From Prosthecobacter debontii (GTDB lineage Bacteria > Verrucomicrobiota > Verrucomicrobiia > Verrucomicrobiales > Verrucomicrobiaceae): a stretch of DNA of 37,054 bases. The number at the start of each line of letters is the position of its first letter. Positions within the stretch are counted from its first letter, which is position 1. The notes beneath the pieces are model-generated. The model did no database searches. It was not told where the DNA came from and saw only the letters and a list, made by a program, of their open reading frames with translations. Position numbers and translations under genes: made by a program. The stretch covers positions 1-37,054 of the forward strand of contig CAMBPS010000033.1 of assembly GCA_945869675.1 (NCBI GenBank), written 5' to 3'. Of the stretch, positions 16,838 through 24,838 are shown piece by piece.

Positions 16838-17449
16838 CTATCGGGAGTAAAGTTCGACGACGAGCTGCTCGTTAGCGATCGGATTGATCTCGTCACGGAT
16901 CGGCGCACGATTGACGGTGCCCTTCATGGCATCGCGATCAACAGTCAGCCAGTCACCGACAGGATTGCCGAGAGTCATTTCAAGGAAACGACCGACTAGC
17001 TGCTGAGATTTCGGGCTGTCTTTGACGGCAACGACGTCACCTGCCTTAGCTTGGAAGCTGGCGATGTTAACGATCTTACCGTTCACCGTGATGTGGCGAT
17101 GGCTCACAAGCTGGCGGGAAGCGAATCGTGTGTTAGCGAAACCCATGCGATAGACGACGTTGTCGAGACGCAGCTCCAACATTTGGAGGAGGTTTTCACC
17201 GGTCACACCTTTACGGCGTTGAGCTTCAGCGAAGAAACGACGGAATTGCTTTTCGAGGACGCCGTATTGGAAACGCAGTTTTTGCTTTTCAATCAGAGCG
17301 ACACCGTAGTCGGACACCTTGCGGCGTGCATTGCGAACACCGTGCTGCCCTGGTGGGAAGTTGCGGAGTTCAAGAGCTTTGGAAGGGCCGAAAAGGGCGA
17401 TGCCGAAACGGCGTGCAATTTTTTCGCGGGGACCTGTGTAACGTGCCAT
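16838..17449 (-). CDS. rpsD: 30S ribosomal protein S4
   Basis: 203 residues, normal length for S4. It starts MARYTGPREKIARRFG and has the FPPGQHG motif near residue 31 and an S4 RNA-binding domain at about 93-155 (LRLDNVVYRMGFANTRFASRQLVSH, HITVNGKIVN). It lacks the N-terminal Cys cluster seen in zinc-binding S4 versions, so it is the C-minus type. S4 is a primary binder of 16S rRNA in 30S assembly. It is the last ribosomal gene of the rpmJ-rpsM-rpsK-rpsD run, 47 bases after rpsK. rpoA and rplQ, which usually follow rpsD in the alpha operon, are not next to it. Confidence 0.98.
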   Translation of the reverse strand: MARYTGPREKIARRFGIALFGPSKALELRNFPPGQHGVRNARRKVSDYGVALIEKQKLRFQYGVLEKQFRRFFAEAQRRKGVTGENLLQMLELRLDNVVYRMGFANTRFASRQLVSHRHITVNGKIVNIASFQAKAGDVVAVKDSPKSQQLVGRFLEMTLGNPVGDWLTVDRDAMKGTVNRAPIRDEINPIANEQLVVELYSR

Positions 17450-17496
17450 AAAGGTAAACTAAAAAGGGGGTAGAGTGATTTAGACGCAGCAGGTAA

Positions 17497-18045
17497 TTAG
17501 ACGCGACGAGCTTTTGGCGGACGGCAGCCGTTGTGAGGAATCGGAGTCGAATCCTTGATGAGGGTCACTTCGACACCCAGAGCCTGAATCGCACGAACAG
17601 CAGACTCACGACCTGAGCCTGGACCACGGAGACGAACTTCGACTTCGCGGAGACCGTGACCCATGGCCTGGCGGCAAGCGTCTTGAGCGACCACCTGAGC
17701 AGCATAAGCGGTGCCTTTACGGGAACCACGGAAACCCATTTTACCAGCGGTGGACCAACCGATCACGTTTCCGACGCGATCCGTGATGGAAACCATGGTG
17801 TTATTGAAAGTGGCACGGACGTGAACAACGCCGGCGCTAACGTTCTTTGAACCCTTGGCCTTGATGACCTTGGCGTTTTCCGTGCCATCACCACCACCGA
17901 TCTCAAGCCATACGCTTTGAGATACGGCACGGTCACCGGAAGTAGGTTGTTTGTCGGCTGCAGGCGCTGCTGCAGGAGCGGCCGGAGCCGGGGCGGGTGC
18001 GGCGGCTTCAAGAGCTTCCACGGGTGTCGTTGTTTCGTCTGCCAT
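17497..18045 (-). CDS. rpsK: 30S ribosomal protein S11 with Ala/Pro-rich N-terminal extension
   Basis: 182 residues against about 125-130 for typical S11. Residues from about 65 onward are ordinary S11 ([44 protein letters not shown], and the conserved end [18 protein letters not shown]). The first 60 or so residues are an acidic and Ala/Pro-rich low-complexity tail ([15 protein letters not shown]) without a counterpart in the usual protein. The ATG at 18045 is the only start that gives the spacing expected after rpsM. An internal start is possible, but no ATG lies near the core start. S11 sits on the 30S platform near the Shine-Dalgarno helix. The extension would be exposed. Confidence 0.96.
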   Translation of the reverse strand: MADETTTPVEALEAAAPAPAPAAPAAAPAADKQPTSGDRAVSQSVWLEIGGGDGTENAKVIKAKGSKNVSAGVVHVRATFNNTMVSITDRVGNVIGWSTAGKMGFRGSRKGTAYAAQVVAQDACRQAMGHGLREVEVRLRGPGSGRESAVRAIQALGVEVTLIKDSTPIPHNGCRPPKARRV

Positions 18046-18084
18046 ACTGATAATGATAAAGTTCCTTGGATGATGCCGCCGAGA

Positions 18085-18480
18085 TTAGACCTTGCCCTTC
18101 TTGGCACCTGGATTGCGCTGAGCACCAACGGTCTTACGTGGACCTTTGCGTGTGCGAGCATTGGTGTGGGTGCGCTGACCATGAACTGGCAGACCACGAC
18201 GATGACGTTGACCACGATAGCAGTTGATACCGAGGATGCGCTTCATGTGCATCTGGATTTCACGACGAAGGTCACCTTCCAACACAATCTTCATCCCCTG
18301 AATGGTCTGGGTGATGAGCGTGATCTGGTCATCCGTCAGTTCACCTGCACGAATGTTTGGATCAATGTTGGTGTGAGCCAAGATTTTGCGGCTAAGGGGA
18401 AGACCGATGCCATAGATATAAGGCAACGAATATTCGATCTTCTTTTCGTTCGGGATTTCAACTCCAAGTAGGCGGGCCAT
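18085..18480 (-). CDS. rpsM: 30S ribosomal protein S13
   Basis: 131 residues, slightly longer than the usual 115-125. It has MARLLGVEIPNEKKIEYSLPYIYGIG at the N-terminus, the helix-two-turn-helix region, and the C-terminal basic motif GQRHRRGLPVHGQRTHTNARTRKG near residues 89-112. The last 15 residues are a Lys/Gly-rich tail. S13 sits at the head of the 30S subunit and contacts tRNA and the 50S subunit. It lies 32 bases after rpmJ and 39 bases before rpsK, so it is co-transcribed. Confidence 0.98.
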   Translation of the reverse strand: MARLLGVEIPNEKKIEYSLPYIYGIGLPLSRKILAHTNIDPNIRAGELTDDQITLITQTIQGMKIVLEGDLRREIQMHMKRILGINCYRGQRHRRGLPVHGQRTHTNARTRKGPRKTVGAQRNPGAKKGKV

Positions 18481-18512
18481 AAGATAAGATGCTGATTGAG
18501 AAAATGGATGGA

Positions 18513-18626
18513 TTAGCCCTGGCGCTGCTTATGGCGTGGGTTCTTGCAGACAACGCGCACGATACCTTTGCGGCGGATAACGCGGCAAAGTTCGCAAAGA
18601 GGTTTCACAGACGGACGGACTCGCAT
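18513..18626 (-). CDS. rpmJ: 50S ribosomal protein L36
   Basis: 37 residues: [20 protein letters not shown] at the start, then a short C-terminal part with the zinc ligands C11, C14, C27 and H32. This is the zinc-binding form of L36. The ATG at 18626 gives the standard length; longer frames upstream have no family match. It is the first gene of the ribosomal run. infA and secY, its usual upstream partners, are absent; the next gene upstream is the unrelated TerC-family gene. Confidence 0.97.
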   Translation of the reverse strand: MRVRPSVKPLCELCRVIRRKGIVRVVCKNPRHKQRQG

Positions 18627-18731
18627 AGGATCGGAATAAGATGAGGGATTTCCCAGCGTGAGGCGGGGAGCCTGAAGTCGTACCACAGCGAGAGGGCGGT
18701 GCAACTGACAATTTCGAGTTTTTCACAATTA

Positions 18732-18759
18732 GAAATGCTCAACATGTATTAAGCATTTC
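18732..18759. promoter_or_regulatory. Dyad between the TerC gene and rpmJ
   Basis: A perfect 8-bp inverted repeat, GAAATGCT / AGCATTTC, with 12 bases between. It begins 12 bases past the TerC stop and about 106 bases before the rpmJ start. It could be a hairpin ending the TerC transcript (no T-run follows) or a protein-binding site at the r-protein promoter. Confidence 0.35.
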
Positions 18760-18770
18760 CCGAAAAAGAC

Positions 18771-19631
18771 TCAGCCAACGGCGCTCTTTTTGAAGAGATT
18801 GATCAGCTTTTTAAACGGCCAAGTGATGACTAAAATCACAGCTCCCGCGAGGCTCGCGAAAACCGTCATGGGCAGTAAACACAAGCGAAGGACGGGATTC
18901 ATGAGCTTTTGCAAGGCTGGTTTTTCAGACCACAAAATACCGAGCGTGGTGATGCTGACGATGCCGCCAAATTTGATGACCTTGACCCAGGTCGGCCCGA
19001 GGTTCTCAAAAAATGGGTGGAACTGCAATTCGACCAAAAGAAAAAATCCGACGTAGCCGATGAGCACAAAAGCGATGTGCTCTAGAACGGGATATTTGCC
19101 GATCATTTTGATCGCTAGACTAGCAACAAGACGCAGCGCAATGATGCCGATAGTAACGCCGACATAAACGGGCCAGATCTCTTTGGGACTCAAGGCGATG
19201 GCCGCGACGACGTTATCCACACTCAGGCTAAGATCCATTAAAGCGATCATGGTGATCGTTCCTGCAAAGGTGCGATGATGCACATTGACCACTTCACCTT
19301 CCTCTTGGGCGATTTCTTTTTGTCCGGCAAAATGGGCGCACATCAGCCACACCAAATAGAACGCACCGATGAACATGATCCAATTCTGGCCAATGATGTA
19401 AGAGGCAAAAAGTAGAGCTAACAAGCGGAAACCATAAGCGCCGATGTAGCCAATGTTCATTGCCTTGGCGCGCTCCTTTTCCTCTAAGTGGGAGGCCATG
19501 GCAGCAATAGCCAAGGCATTGTCCACGGATAACAAGCCCTCAATCAGCACTAATCCCATGATCACGGGCAGGGCTTGGACAAAGTGGTTCCAAAGTTCTG
19601 GGAAGGAGGAGGCGAGGAGAGTGGCAAGCAT
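18771..19631 (-). CDS. TerC/YkoY-family integral membrane protein
   Basis: 286 residues with about eight hydrophobic segments. Two TerC signature repeats are visible: LVLIEGLLSVDNALAIAAMA near residues 27-46 and LMDLSLSVDNVVAAIALS in the second half. Each carries the acidic-plus-DN pattern (E..LSVDN, D..LSVDN) expected to bind a metal ion in the membrane. Members act in metal ion export, notably manganese, or in tellurite resistance; which one applies here is not shown. I chose the ATG at 19631 because the longer frame (to 20009) would overlap the divergent gene and adds Arg-rich sequence of no known family. No yybP-ykoY-like riboswitch is apparent in the 114 bases upstream. Confidence 0.87.
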   Translation of the reverse strand: MLATLLASSFPELWNHFVQALPVIMGLVLIEGLLSVDNALAIAAMASHLEEKERAKAMNIGYIGAYGFRLLALLFASYIIGQNWIMFIGAFYLVWLMCAHFAGQKEIAQEEGEVVNVHHRTFAGTITMIALMDLSLSVDNVVAAIALSPKEIWPVYVGVTIGIIALRLVASLAIKMIGKYPVLEHIAFVLIGYVGFFLLVELQFHPFFENLGPTWVKVIKFGGIVSITTLGILWSEKPALQKLMNPVLRLCLLPMTVFASLAGAVILVITWPFKKLINLFKKSAVG

Positions 19632-19745
19632 GGGTTGAGATGGACGAATAATCAGAAAGAGCAAGTTTGCACCCACTCGTTGCAAATTTATGATGTCAAT
19701 CCGCTCGCAGGAACGGCGGCCTGTGTCACCTTTGTGGACAATTTG

Positions 19746-21161
19746 ATGAACCCAAGTGTTTTGAGCCTGCGCTGTCCGAACTGCGGACGCCCGTTTCTCT
19801 CGCTGCCTCAGCAGCCTAGAGCTCTCCTCACCTGCCCTCATTGTGCACAGAGTTCGCTGGTGTCTTCCTTTCAGGTAGCAGGCACCCCTCCGGCAGGCAA
19901 TGCGGCCCCCTTTCGGCGCCGCGTTATCCAGAACCAGCCAAGGCCTCCGCAAGCCCAGAGCCAACCCTCTTCGCCTGGGTGGGACCCACGACCCGAATGG
20001 ACACCTCAAGCGATCGGGAATCCAATGCCAAGACCAGCGGACTGGCCACCTGCGCCCGAACAGGCTCGAATGTTTGCGCCACCGAAGGCAACACCTTATC
20101 CGCCAGCCTCTGCAGCAGAATCCACTTGGCGCAACCCCTCCACGGCAAAGCCGTTTTCACTGGCAGAATTTGAGGCAGCATCAACTCAGGGCCTTCACCC
20201 CTTGAATCATCGTGAAGGTCATCAAAACTCATTTGAGCTACCACCAAGCGCGACCTTCACCGAAGTCACCTTGACTCCATGGAAGAAGCCAAAAAAGCAC
20301 AACCGCTTACCTTTACTCGCAGCCTTTCTAGCCATGGTTCTAGGCGTCTGCTGGTGGGCGCTGAAAGATGAGGGGGTGCCACCCATCATGTCTGATTTGC
20401 CAGCAAGCACTCCGACAGCTTCCACGGTACAAACCCAGATGCCAGTCCTGGGAAAGGCCCAAGCAGAGCCAGAAGCGGAAGTTCGGCACGCAGAAGTCGT
20501 CACACAACCCATGGATTTAGTCGCTGCGCATCAGGCTGCTGAAAAACTTTTTATGGCCCTGATGGAAGCCAATAAACCAGAGGAGCGACTAGCACTGATC
20601 GCATCACAAGAAGAGTATGCGACCGATGTGGCTGAATTCTTTAACGCAGGAAAGCTTGATCTCCTCTCATTCAAGCCCTCCAACTCGACCTTACGTCACC
20701 TTCCCAGCCAAGAGACCGCGCCGATGTTTCAAATTGTGACCAAACAATGCACTCATGGGGCCCTGATGCGAGTTGTGCAGAAACCCGGCGGCGGCTTTCT
20801 TCTCGACTGGCCTTTATTCGCCGAATCACACGCACAAAAATTGGTTCACTTCATCGAGTCAAAATCCACTCAACCCGTCTGGCATCACGTCTGCCTGCGG
20901 CGCGATCATGGTCTGGAACTGCCCGAGGAGGAGCGCGGGCATCAGGTTTCATTGACCTTACAAAGCTCCTTGGACACCTCGGGCAAATGTGCCGCCGTCG
21001 CCTTAAAAGCTTCCTCAATCGGCCGCTATCTCAGCCGTGAGACCGAATGGGGAACGCTCTATGTGGCGCGCTTGCTCTTGCAGCATCGCGCCCTCAAAAA
21101 CGGCACGCTTGCCATCACGGTCCTCGATTGTGAAGGCGCAGTTGCAGGATCGACTCAATAG
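19746..21161 (+). CDS. Zinc-ribbon, single-TM membrane protein of unknown function
   Basis: 471 residues. A zinc-ribbon-like pair sits at the N-terminus (C10-PN-C13 and C30-PH-C33). It is followed by a long Pro/Gln/Ala-rich linker (45-180), one transmembrane helix (about 188-206, LPLLAAFLAMVLGVCWWAL) and an extracytoplasmic part of about 260 residues. The cytoplasmic ribbon, disordered linker, TM and outer domain layout recurs in Verrucomicrobia and Planctomycetes proteins of unknown role. The outer domain has a helical stretch (HQAAEKLFMALMEANKPEERLALI), as in NTF2-like or similar folds, but I cannot assign one. The ATG at 19746 puts the ribbon directly at the start; longer frames run into the divergent TerC gene. 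Confidence 0.8.
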   Translation: MNPSVLSLRCPNCGRPFLSLPQQPRALLTCPHCAQSSLVSSFQVAGTPPAGNAAPFRRRVIQNQPRPPQAQSQPSSPGWDPRPEWTPQAIGNPMPRPADWPPAPEQARMFAPPKATPYPPASAAESTWRNPSTAKPFSLAEFEAASTQGLHPLNHREGHQNSFELPPSATFTEVTLTPWKKPKKHNRLPLLAAFLAMVLGVCWWALKDEGVPPIMSDLPASTPTASTVQTQMPVLGKAQAEPEAEVRHAEVVTQPMDLVAAHQAAEKLFMALMEANKPEERLALIASQEEYATDVAEFFNAGKLDLLSFKPSNSTLRHLPSQETAPMFQIVTKQCTHGALMRVVQKPGGGFLLDWPLFAESHAQKLVHFIESKSTQPVWHHVCLRRDHGLELPEEERGHQVSLTLQSSLDTSGKCAAVALKASSIGRYLSRETEWGTLYVARLLLQHRALKNGTLAITVLDCEGAVAGSTQ

Positions 21162-21181
21162 ACCTTCAGTCTAAATTGAGT
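21153..21181. terminator. Hairpin between convergent genes
   Basis: ACTCAAT-AGAC, loop CTTCA, GTCT-(AA)-ATTGAGT. It covers the stop codon of the zinc-ribbon gene and lies 17 bases past the stop of the epimerase gene, so it could serve both directions. No T-run is present on either side. Confidence 0.4.
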
Positions 21182-21183
21182 GG

Positions 21184-21203
21184 AGTTAGTTGGGAGGTTT
21201 AAC
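21184..21203 (+). repeat. Short copy of the dispersed-repeat terminus
   Basis: AGTTAGTTGGGAGGTTTAAC differs by one base from the terminus of the dispersed repeat at 14497-14516 and resembles the one at 36289-36308. It overlaps the stop codon of the epimerase gene. The body of the repeat is not present here. Confidence 0.5.
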
Positions 21204-22182
21204 GAGGCCGGACGCCCAATCCTGGGGCATCTGGCATGATCAGGCATCCATTGGGGTCAAAGGTCACGCCCTGGTAATCATCCTCTGCCAAATAAAGATG
21301 CCCATCCAAGTCGGCATAGTCTGCCCAAGGCGCTAGATGAGCCGCAGCGGTGATGCCAATGCTGCTTTCGATCATACAACCAAGCAACACTCCCAAGCCG
21401 TGGCTGCGAGCCGCTTGGATCATGGCTACGGCTCCGCTAAAGCTGCGGCATTTTAAGAGCTTTACATTCACACCTTCGACCAAACCCAGAAGCGCAGGCA
21501 CATCTGCTGCCTTCTGTGCGCTCTCGTCGGCATACAAGGGAATCGCTATTCTGGGCAGCATGAAACGCAGCTCTTGCCAGGCCAAGATCCCGCCATCGTG
21601 ATGAATCGGCTGCTCGATGAGCTCCAATCCGAAAACTTCAAGCCTTGGGATCATCTTGGCGGCATCCGCCATCGACCAACCCCCATTCACATCGACCAGT
21701 AACTTTGCCTTCGGCGCAGCCTGACGGGCGACCGCAACGATTTGACCATCATAGGCAAGATCTCCACTGCCTAACTTGAGCTTCAAGACCTGAAACTGCC
21801 GAGCGGTCTCCTGCACCAGCAGCGCAAATGCTTCTAAGTTCGTCGGAATGCTGAAGGAACGACAACCCGGAATCAAGCTGAGGCGTTTGGGTAGCAAACT
21901 GGGCACCTGTGCCGATAGCGGCAATCCGGCACGCTGTCCCTCTAAGTCCAGCCGCCAAAGATCCAAGGCTAACTCCGCAGCCCGAGACGGCGCAGGCCCC
22001 TGCCCTGCTTTCAGCCAGGTCACAGTCGATTCGACGTCCTCATCATAGTAGGGCACGAAGGGTGCCTCAGCAACGGCACCAGCTCCGCAGAGCCGAACGA
22101 CCTGCCTCGAAGAGGAGGCACCGTGCGCGATGCGAAAAGGCGTGGTGAGAGTCAAGGTTTTGAGTTCAACTTCCGGCTTCAT
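21199..22182 (-). CDS. Dipeptide epimerase (enolase superfamily, MLE/AEE-like)
   Basis: 327 residues with a capping domain and a TIM-barrel. Expected catalytic residues are in place: KLK at K134/K136, metal ligands D164 (VDVNGG), E190 (ELIEQP) and D219 (YADES), and the second-face lysines K241/K244 (VNVKLLK). This set fits L-Ala-D/L-Glu and related dipeptide epimerases, which act on dipeptides such as those from murein turnover; the exact substrate cannot be read. The ATG at 22182 was chosen because the longer frame to 22416 runs through ACAGGATT repeats and overlaps the divergent rRNA methyltransferase gene. It is convergent with the zinc-ribbon gene. Confidence 0.87.
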   Translation of the reverse strand: MKPEVELKTLTLTTPFRIAHGASSSRQVVRLCGAGAVAEAPFVPYYDEDVESTVTWLKAGQGPAPSRAAELALDLWRLDLEGQRAGLPLSAQVPSLLPKRLSLIPGCRSFSIPTNLEAFALLVQETARQFQVLKLKLGSGDLAYDGQIVAVARQAAPKAKLLVDVNGGWSMADAAKMIPRLEVFGLELIEQPIHHDGGILAWQELRFMLPRIAIPLYADESAQKAADVPALLGLVEGVNVKLLKCRSFSGAVAMIQAARSHGLGVLLGCMIESSIGITAAAHLAPWADYADLDGHLYLAEDDYQGVTFDPNGCLIMPDAPGLGVRPR

Positions 22183-22185
22183 GCA

Positions 22186-22222
22186 GAAAGGATTCACAGG
22201 ATTGCAGGAATCACAGGATTTT
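22186..22222. repeat. ACAGGATT-type intergenic repeat
   Basis: GGATTCACAGGATT and GGAATCACAGGATT occur in tandem in the divergent promoter gap between the epimerase and methyltransferase genes. The same motif forms part of the dispersed repeats near 14400-14445 and 36378-36412. Confidence 0.7.
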
Positions 22223-22268
22223 TTCCAAAGTCCTGCTTTGATAGCGTTTTCACTTCCTTCCCTGATCC

Positions 22269-23504
22269 ATGCCCCGCCCGTCTTTTCAACGATTCCCCGC
22301 TTCCGCCCCGAAACCACCACCGCCAGGCAGTGAGGACTGGGCACGCCCTTGGGCGCAGATGAAGTATTTTTCCTATCATCCGGCGGTCTTCCCAAACATG
22401 GTCGGCCCCGTCTCAAGCGACGCGGGACCTGGCGATCTGGTGAATATTTATGACAAGGAAGGTCGCCGATTCGGCGCTGGCTACCTCAATCCAAAAGCCC
22501 GAGTGCCACTGCGTGTGCTACATCATGGCGAAGGTGAATTTACGGAAGCAGACCTGGACGCCCTGCTGTTGCGTGCCGTCCGTCTGCGGACTAAAACCCT
22601 GAAACTCGATGCCGACACCAATGCGTATCGAGTGATCCACTCTGACGCTGATGGCCTGAGCGGACTCATTGTGGATCGCTATGATGAGACCCTTTCCATC
22701 GACATCACGACTCTGGGTGCTTGGCGCCGCATCCGCCGTTGGCTCCCCATGCTGCATGCAGAGCTCGGCACCAAGCATCAAGTCCTGCATGTCGATCCAG
22801 ACATCGGCCTCATGGAAGGCATCCGCATCGGAGATGTGCCCGAGGCCAGCCTGCCAACTCCGCGCAGCGCCCGAGTGCGTGAGCATGGCGTCCGCTACTC
22901 CGTCAATTTTGAAGACGGTCATAAAACCGGCTTCTTCTGCGACCAGCGGGACAATCGCGTCAAGCTAGGCAAACTTGCCCACGGTCGCGTGCTCGACCTT
23001 TGCACCTACACCGGCGGTTTTGCGTTGGCGGCCAAAGTGCTGGCAAAATGTGAAGATGTCACCGGCGTGGACCTCGATGAAAAGGCCATCGCTCAGGCCA
23101 AAGCCAACTCCAATCTGAATCAGACGCGAGTCAACTGGATCCATGGCGATGCCTTCACTTGGTCACGGCAGATGATTAAAAATGGAGAACTCTGGGATAC
23201 GGTCGTGCTCGATCCCCCCAAGCTTCTGCATCATCGCGACAACCAGGAAGAAGGCATTTTTAAATATCGCGATCTCAATGGACTGGCCATCCAGCTCGTC
23301 AAACGTGGCGGCCTGTTCGTCACCTGCTCCTGCTCAGGGCTTCTCAGCACCGACGACTTTGAGGACCTCATCATTGGCAGCGCGCACCGCCACGGTCGCA
23401 AGCTGCAAATCCTCGACCGCACCGGTCCAGGCCTGGATCATCCGGTCATGTCAAACTGCCCGGAGAGCCGCTATCTCAAAGTCGTTTGGGCCATCGTCGT
23501 CTAA
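22269..23504 (+). CDS. rlmI: Class I rRNA methyltransferase, RlmI-like (23S rRNA m5C)
   Basis: 411 residues, close to RlmI (about 396). An N-terminal PUA-like domain (about 38-110) is followed by an EEHAD-like linker domain and a Rossmann methyltransferase domain (about 205-405). The SAM-binding motif is VLDLCTYTGGFALAA (241-255) and motif IV is DPP at 315-317. The catalytic cysteine lies in TCSCSG (C355). The family makes 5-methylcytosine at position 1962 (E. coli numbering) of 23S rRNA. The first 28 residues are Pro-rich and less conserved; a start at M31 (MKYFSYHPAVFPNMVG) is possible. The glycosylase gene follows 5 bases after the stop, so the two are probably co-transcribed. Confidence 0.85.
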   Translation: MPRPSFQRFPASAPKPPPPGSEDWARPWAQMKYFSYHPAVFPNMVGPVSSDAGPGDLVNIYDKEGRRFGAGYLNPKARVPLRVLHHGEGEFTEADLDALLLRAVRLRTKTLKLDADTNAYRVIHSDADGLSGLIVDRYDETLSIDITTLGAWRRIRRWLPMLHAELGTKHQVLHVDPDIGLMEGIRIGDVPEASLPTPRSARVREHGVRYSVNFEDGHKTGFFCDQRDNRVKLGKLAHGRVLDLCTYTGGFALAAKVLAKCEDVTGVDLDEKAIAQAKANSNLNQTRVNWIHGDAFTWSRQMIKNGELWDTVVLDPPKLLHHRDNQEEGIFKYRDLNGLAIQLVKRGGLFVTCSCSGLLSTDDFEDLIIGSAHRHGRKLQILDRTGPGLDHPVMSNCPESRYLKVVWAIVV

Positions 23505-23509
23505 GTCTC

Positions 23510-24238
23510 ATGTCACCCGCTGTACAGCTCTGTGCCGCAGCCGCAACTCTTCGGGATGCGTTGCGTCCGTTGCGCTTTGCCGAGCCGACGACGCATGTTT
23601 ACTGCCCACTCGAGTACGCTTGGGCAGCACATGAAACCTACCTCACACGTTTTGGTGACAGCCCGAAAAAAGTCATCTTCGTCGGCATGAATCCCGGTCC
23701 TTGGGGCATGACTCAGACTGGGGTGCCGTTTGGTGAAATCAGCGCCGTACGTGACTGGATGGGCATTTGTGAGCCCGTGAACAAACCTGCCAACGAGCAT
23801 CCTAAACGCCCAGTGGTTGGCTTCAATTGCGAGCAATCCGAGGTCAGTGGTCGCAGACTTTGGGGACTATTCAAAGATCGCTTCGGCTCAGCCCAGGCCT
23901 TTTTTAAAGACCACTTCGTGGCCAATTATTGTCCGCTCGTGTTCATGGAGGCGAGCAGCCGCAATCGCACCCCGGACAAACTGCCCGTCGATGAAACCAC
24001 TGCCATGGAAGTCCTCTGCGATGCTCATTTGCGCGCCGTGATTCAGGCCTTAAAACCCGAATGGGTCATTGGTGTCGGGGCCTTTGCCGAAGAGCGTGCC
24101 CAACGTGCTCAAAGCATCCTCGGAAAAACGTTTCAGGTCGGCCGGATTCTCCATCCCAGTCCTGCCAGCCCGGCCGCCAACCGCGACTGGCCCGGCACAG
24201 CCACCCAGCAACTCCTGCAGCTAGGTGTTTGGCTTTAG
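23510..24238 (+). CDS. SMUG1-like single-strand-selective uracil-DNA glycosylase
   Basis: 242 residues, a usual length. Motif 1, GMNPGPWGMTQTGVPFG (59-75), is the SMUG1 signature, with the Asn that activates water. Motif 2, HPSPASPAANRDW (215-227), supplies the catalytic His and the DNA-intercalating loop. Between them are the NYCPL strand (139-143) and a GVGAFAEERA segment (188-197). The enzyme removes uracil and some oxidised pyrimidines from DNA to start base-excision repair. Bacterial SMUG1 is known mainly from a few phyla. The ATG at 23510 was preferred to a TTG at 23486, which would overlap the methyltransferase gene. Confidence 0.9.
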   Translation: MSPAVQLCAAAATLRDALRPLRFAEPTTHVYCPLEYAWAAHETYLTRFGDSPKKVIFVGMNPGPWGMTQTGVPFGEISAVRDWMGICEPVNKPANEHPKRPVVGFNCEQSEVSGRRLWGLFKDRFGSAQAFFKDHFVANYCPLVFMEASSRNRTPDKLPVDETTAMEVLCDAHLRAVIQALKPEWVIGVGAFAEERAQRAQSILGKTFQVGRILHPSPASPAANRDWPGTATQQLLQLGVWL

Positions 24239-24838
24239 ACGCCTGCAAGAGGCAGAAAGCAGAGATCGGAAGTCAGAGGTCAGAGATCGGAAAGACGGAA
24301 GCTAGCGAATACAGTTCAAAGGCTCTGCCACTTTGCTTCTCAGCTCCTCTGCGATAAAAAAATCAGCGGTCAGCGCCGGCACAGCGTCGATCAGCGACTT
24401 CAGGCCGTTGAATTAGCTACGTAAAGGAGCTGATTCCAGTTCCACATTCAGGGGTAGGTAGTTAGGGTCGAACATTGGAAGGAAAGAGAAAAGGATGACG
24501 GTGGACAGGGAACGGGATCAGGGTGCTACGGGCTGACAAAAGACATGGATTCAAGCTTTGAGATAAATACTGTTCCTCGTTCCTAGTACTTTGTTTTTCG
24601 TGCTTGGTTCGCGATCTTCCATGCCCTACCCTTAATCCCAGCAACTCTGTGTTCTTCCTCCTTCGCTCGTTGAAATTCGGAGCACACGCCGGACTTCTTT
24701 TCCGGCAGAGCCTTGGCTCAATGCTGGGCAGGGCGAGGCAGAATCCAAATCTGCCTGCGCCTGTAGACGATGACGATCGTGGACGAACTGCCAAAACTGG
24801 ACATTTGATTCACAACCTTCAAAAAAACCAACCATACC
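24239..24838. other. Non-coding region with simple repeats
   Basis: About 600 bases without a supported gene. 24255-24290 carries degenerate copies of the AGGTCGG/AAGTCAG 7-mers. 24560-24620 holds a TTCGTGCTTGGTTCG-like stretch typical of scattered intergenic repeats. Open frames at 24462-24794 (minus) and 24604-25002 (plus) have no domain, and the second runs into the PH-domain pseudogene in another frame. Confidence 0.6.
24255..24290 (+). repeat. Degenerate AGRTCRG 7-mer repeats
   Basis: Four to five 7-mers (AGATCGG, AAGTCAG, AGGTCAG, AGATCGG) directly after the SMUG1 gene. They are the same family as the array at 15806. Confidence 0.75.

Noticed and set aside
19632..19745. yybP-ykoY-type riboswitch upstream of the TerC gene
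   Set aside because: The 114-base divergent gap shows no matching stem arrangement or conserved core that I could recognise.
19632..20009. 126-residue N-terminal extension of the TerC protein
   Set aside because: It would overlap the divergent zinc-ribbon gene and has no TerC similarity; the ATG at 19631 begins the family-typical sequence.
22183..22416. N-terminal extension of the epimerase to 22416
   Set aside because: It reads through ACAGGATT repeats and overlaps the methyltransferase gene on the other strand.
24462..24794. 110-codon minus-strand frame
   Set aside because: It consists of low-complexity and repeat-like intergenic sequence with no domain.
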